Origin: Candidatus Omnitrophota bacterium
GTDB taxonomy: Bacteria > Omnitrophota > Gorgyraeia > Gygaellales > Profunditerraquicolaceae
DNA: 6,197 nucleotides
Assembly (NCBI GenBank): GCA_028714595.1
Contig: JAQTMD010000095.1
Coordinates: 1 to 6,197, forward strand
Direction: 5' to 3'
Positions 6,060 through 6,197 of this stretch are shown here, piece after piece. The position numbers were made by a program, and so were the translations under genes. The first letter of the stretch is position 1. Each line of letters begins with the position of its first letter. The notes below the pieces were generated by a model. It was not told the origin of the DNA. It was given only the letters and a program-made list of their open reading frames with translations, and ran no database searches.

Positions 6060-6108
6060 GGAAGCAGATGAGAGTGACAGTGTTGTTTTTCGCGGCAGCA
6101 GTGATATT
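6032..6108 (+). repeat. 77-nt direct repeat, copy B (junction of array members 2 and 3)
   Basis: Second copy of 5391-5467, spanning the end of member 2 and the start of member 3. The first difference is at 6109 (T instead of C). Confidence 0.92.
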
Positions 6109-6197
6109 TCCTTCGACGATATCCGTAGTAACTCCTGCCTGCGCCCAGGCGGACAGCATTGACACTCTGACCATCACCACCTATTATCCTTCTCCGC
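6068..6197 (+). CDS. Small secreted protein with YYPSP motif, array member 3; 3' end outside window
   Basis: 43 codons are visible. The signal peptide is almost the same as that of member 2 (Leu15 to Pro and Phe23 to Pro are the changes in it), with the same ACA|Q cleavage site, followed by ADSIDTLTITTYYPSP, the start of the array's shared N-terminal motif. It starts at ATG 6068 with AGGA 6059-6062 in front, 8 nt after the stop of member 2. The Cys-rich domain, if present, lies past the window edge. Confidence 0.82.
   Translation, partial: MRVTVLFFAAAVIFPSTISVVTPACAQADSIDTLTITTYYPSP

Overview
The window is GC-rich bacterial DNA with every supported gene on the + strand, closely packed. It falls into two blocks separated by a strong intrinsic terminator.

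Block 1 (1-4683) looks like the end of a housekeeping operon. It holds the C-terminal half of S-adenosylhomocysteine hydrolase (ahcY, cut by the left edge), a secreted MuiA-family (DUF4140/DUF4139) protein, ATP-type 6-phosphofructokinase (pfkA), and an unusually long class II fructose-bisphosphate aldolase family protein. Gaps are 14, 50 and 12 nt. pfkA and the aldolase catalyse consecutive glycolytic steps, which supports the aldolase call. The 50-nt gap before pfkA carries a palindromic element resembling dispersed REP-type repeats.

The spacer 4684-4860 contains no confident gene. It holds a bulged hairpin (4741-4772), an intrinsic terminator with 22-nt arms (4782-4837), and a possible promoter overlapping the end of that terminator. 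A GGAGG-ATG pair sits exactly between the two hairpins and reads in frame through the terminator into the next gene. The start of that gene is therefore ambiguous, and translation-dependent attenuation is possible.

Block 2 (4861-6197) is a tandem array of at least three paralogous small secreted proteins; the third is cut by the right edge. Each complete member has a signal peptide ending AxA-Q, a YYP(A/S)PYG motif near the mature N-terminus, a GQ..YV..-GF.YYNGT.W segment, a short Gly/Ala-rich linker and a C-terminal domain with eight conserved cysteines. The last two genes are offset by 641 bp and share a 77-nt perfect direct repeat across the gene junctions, implying recent duplication or gene conversion. 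I do not recognise an established function. This array is the best candidate here for something poorly described.

Organism: probably an uncultivated bacterium. Secreted proteins with a TYYPSPYG-like motif after the signal peptide recall Omnitrophota (former OP3) genomes, and the AhcY is the short thermophile/archaeal-like type. The assignment comes from memory of motif style, not from a search.
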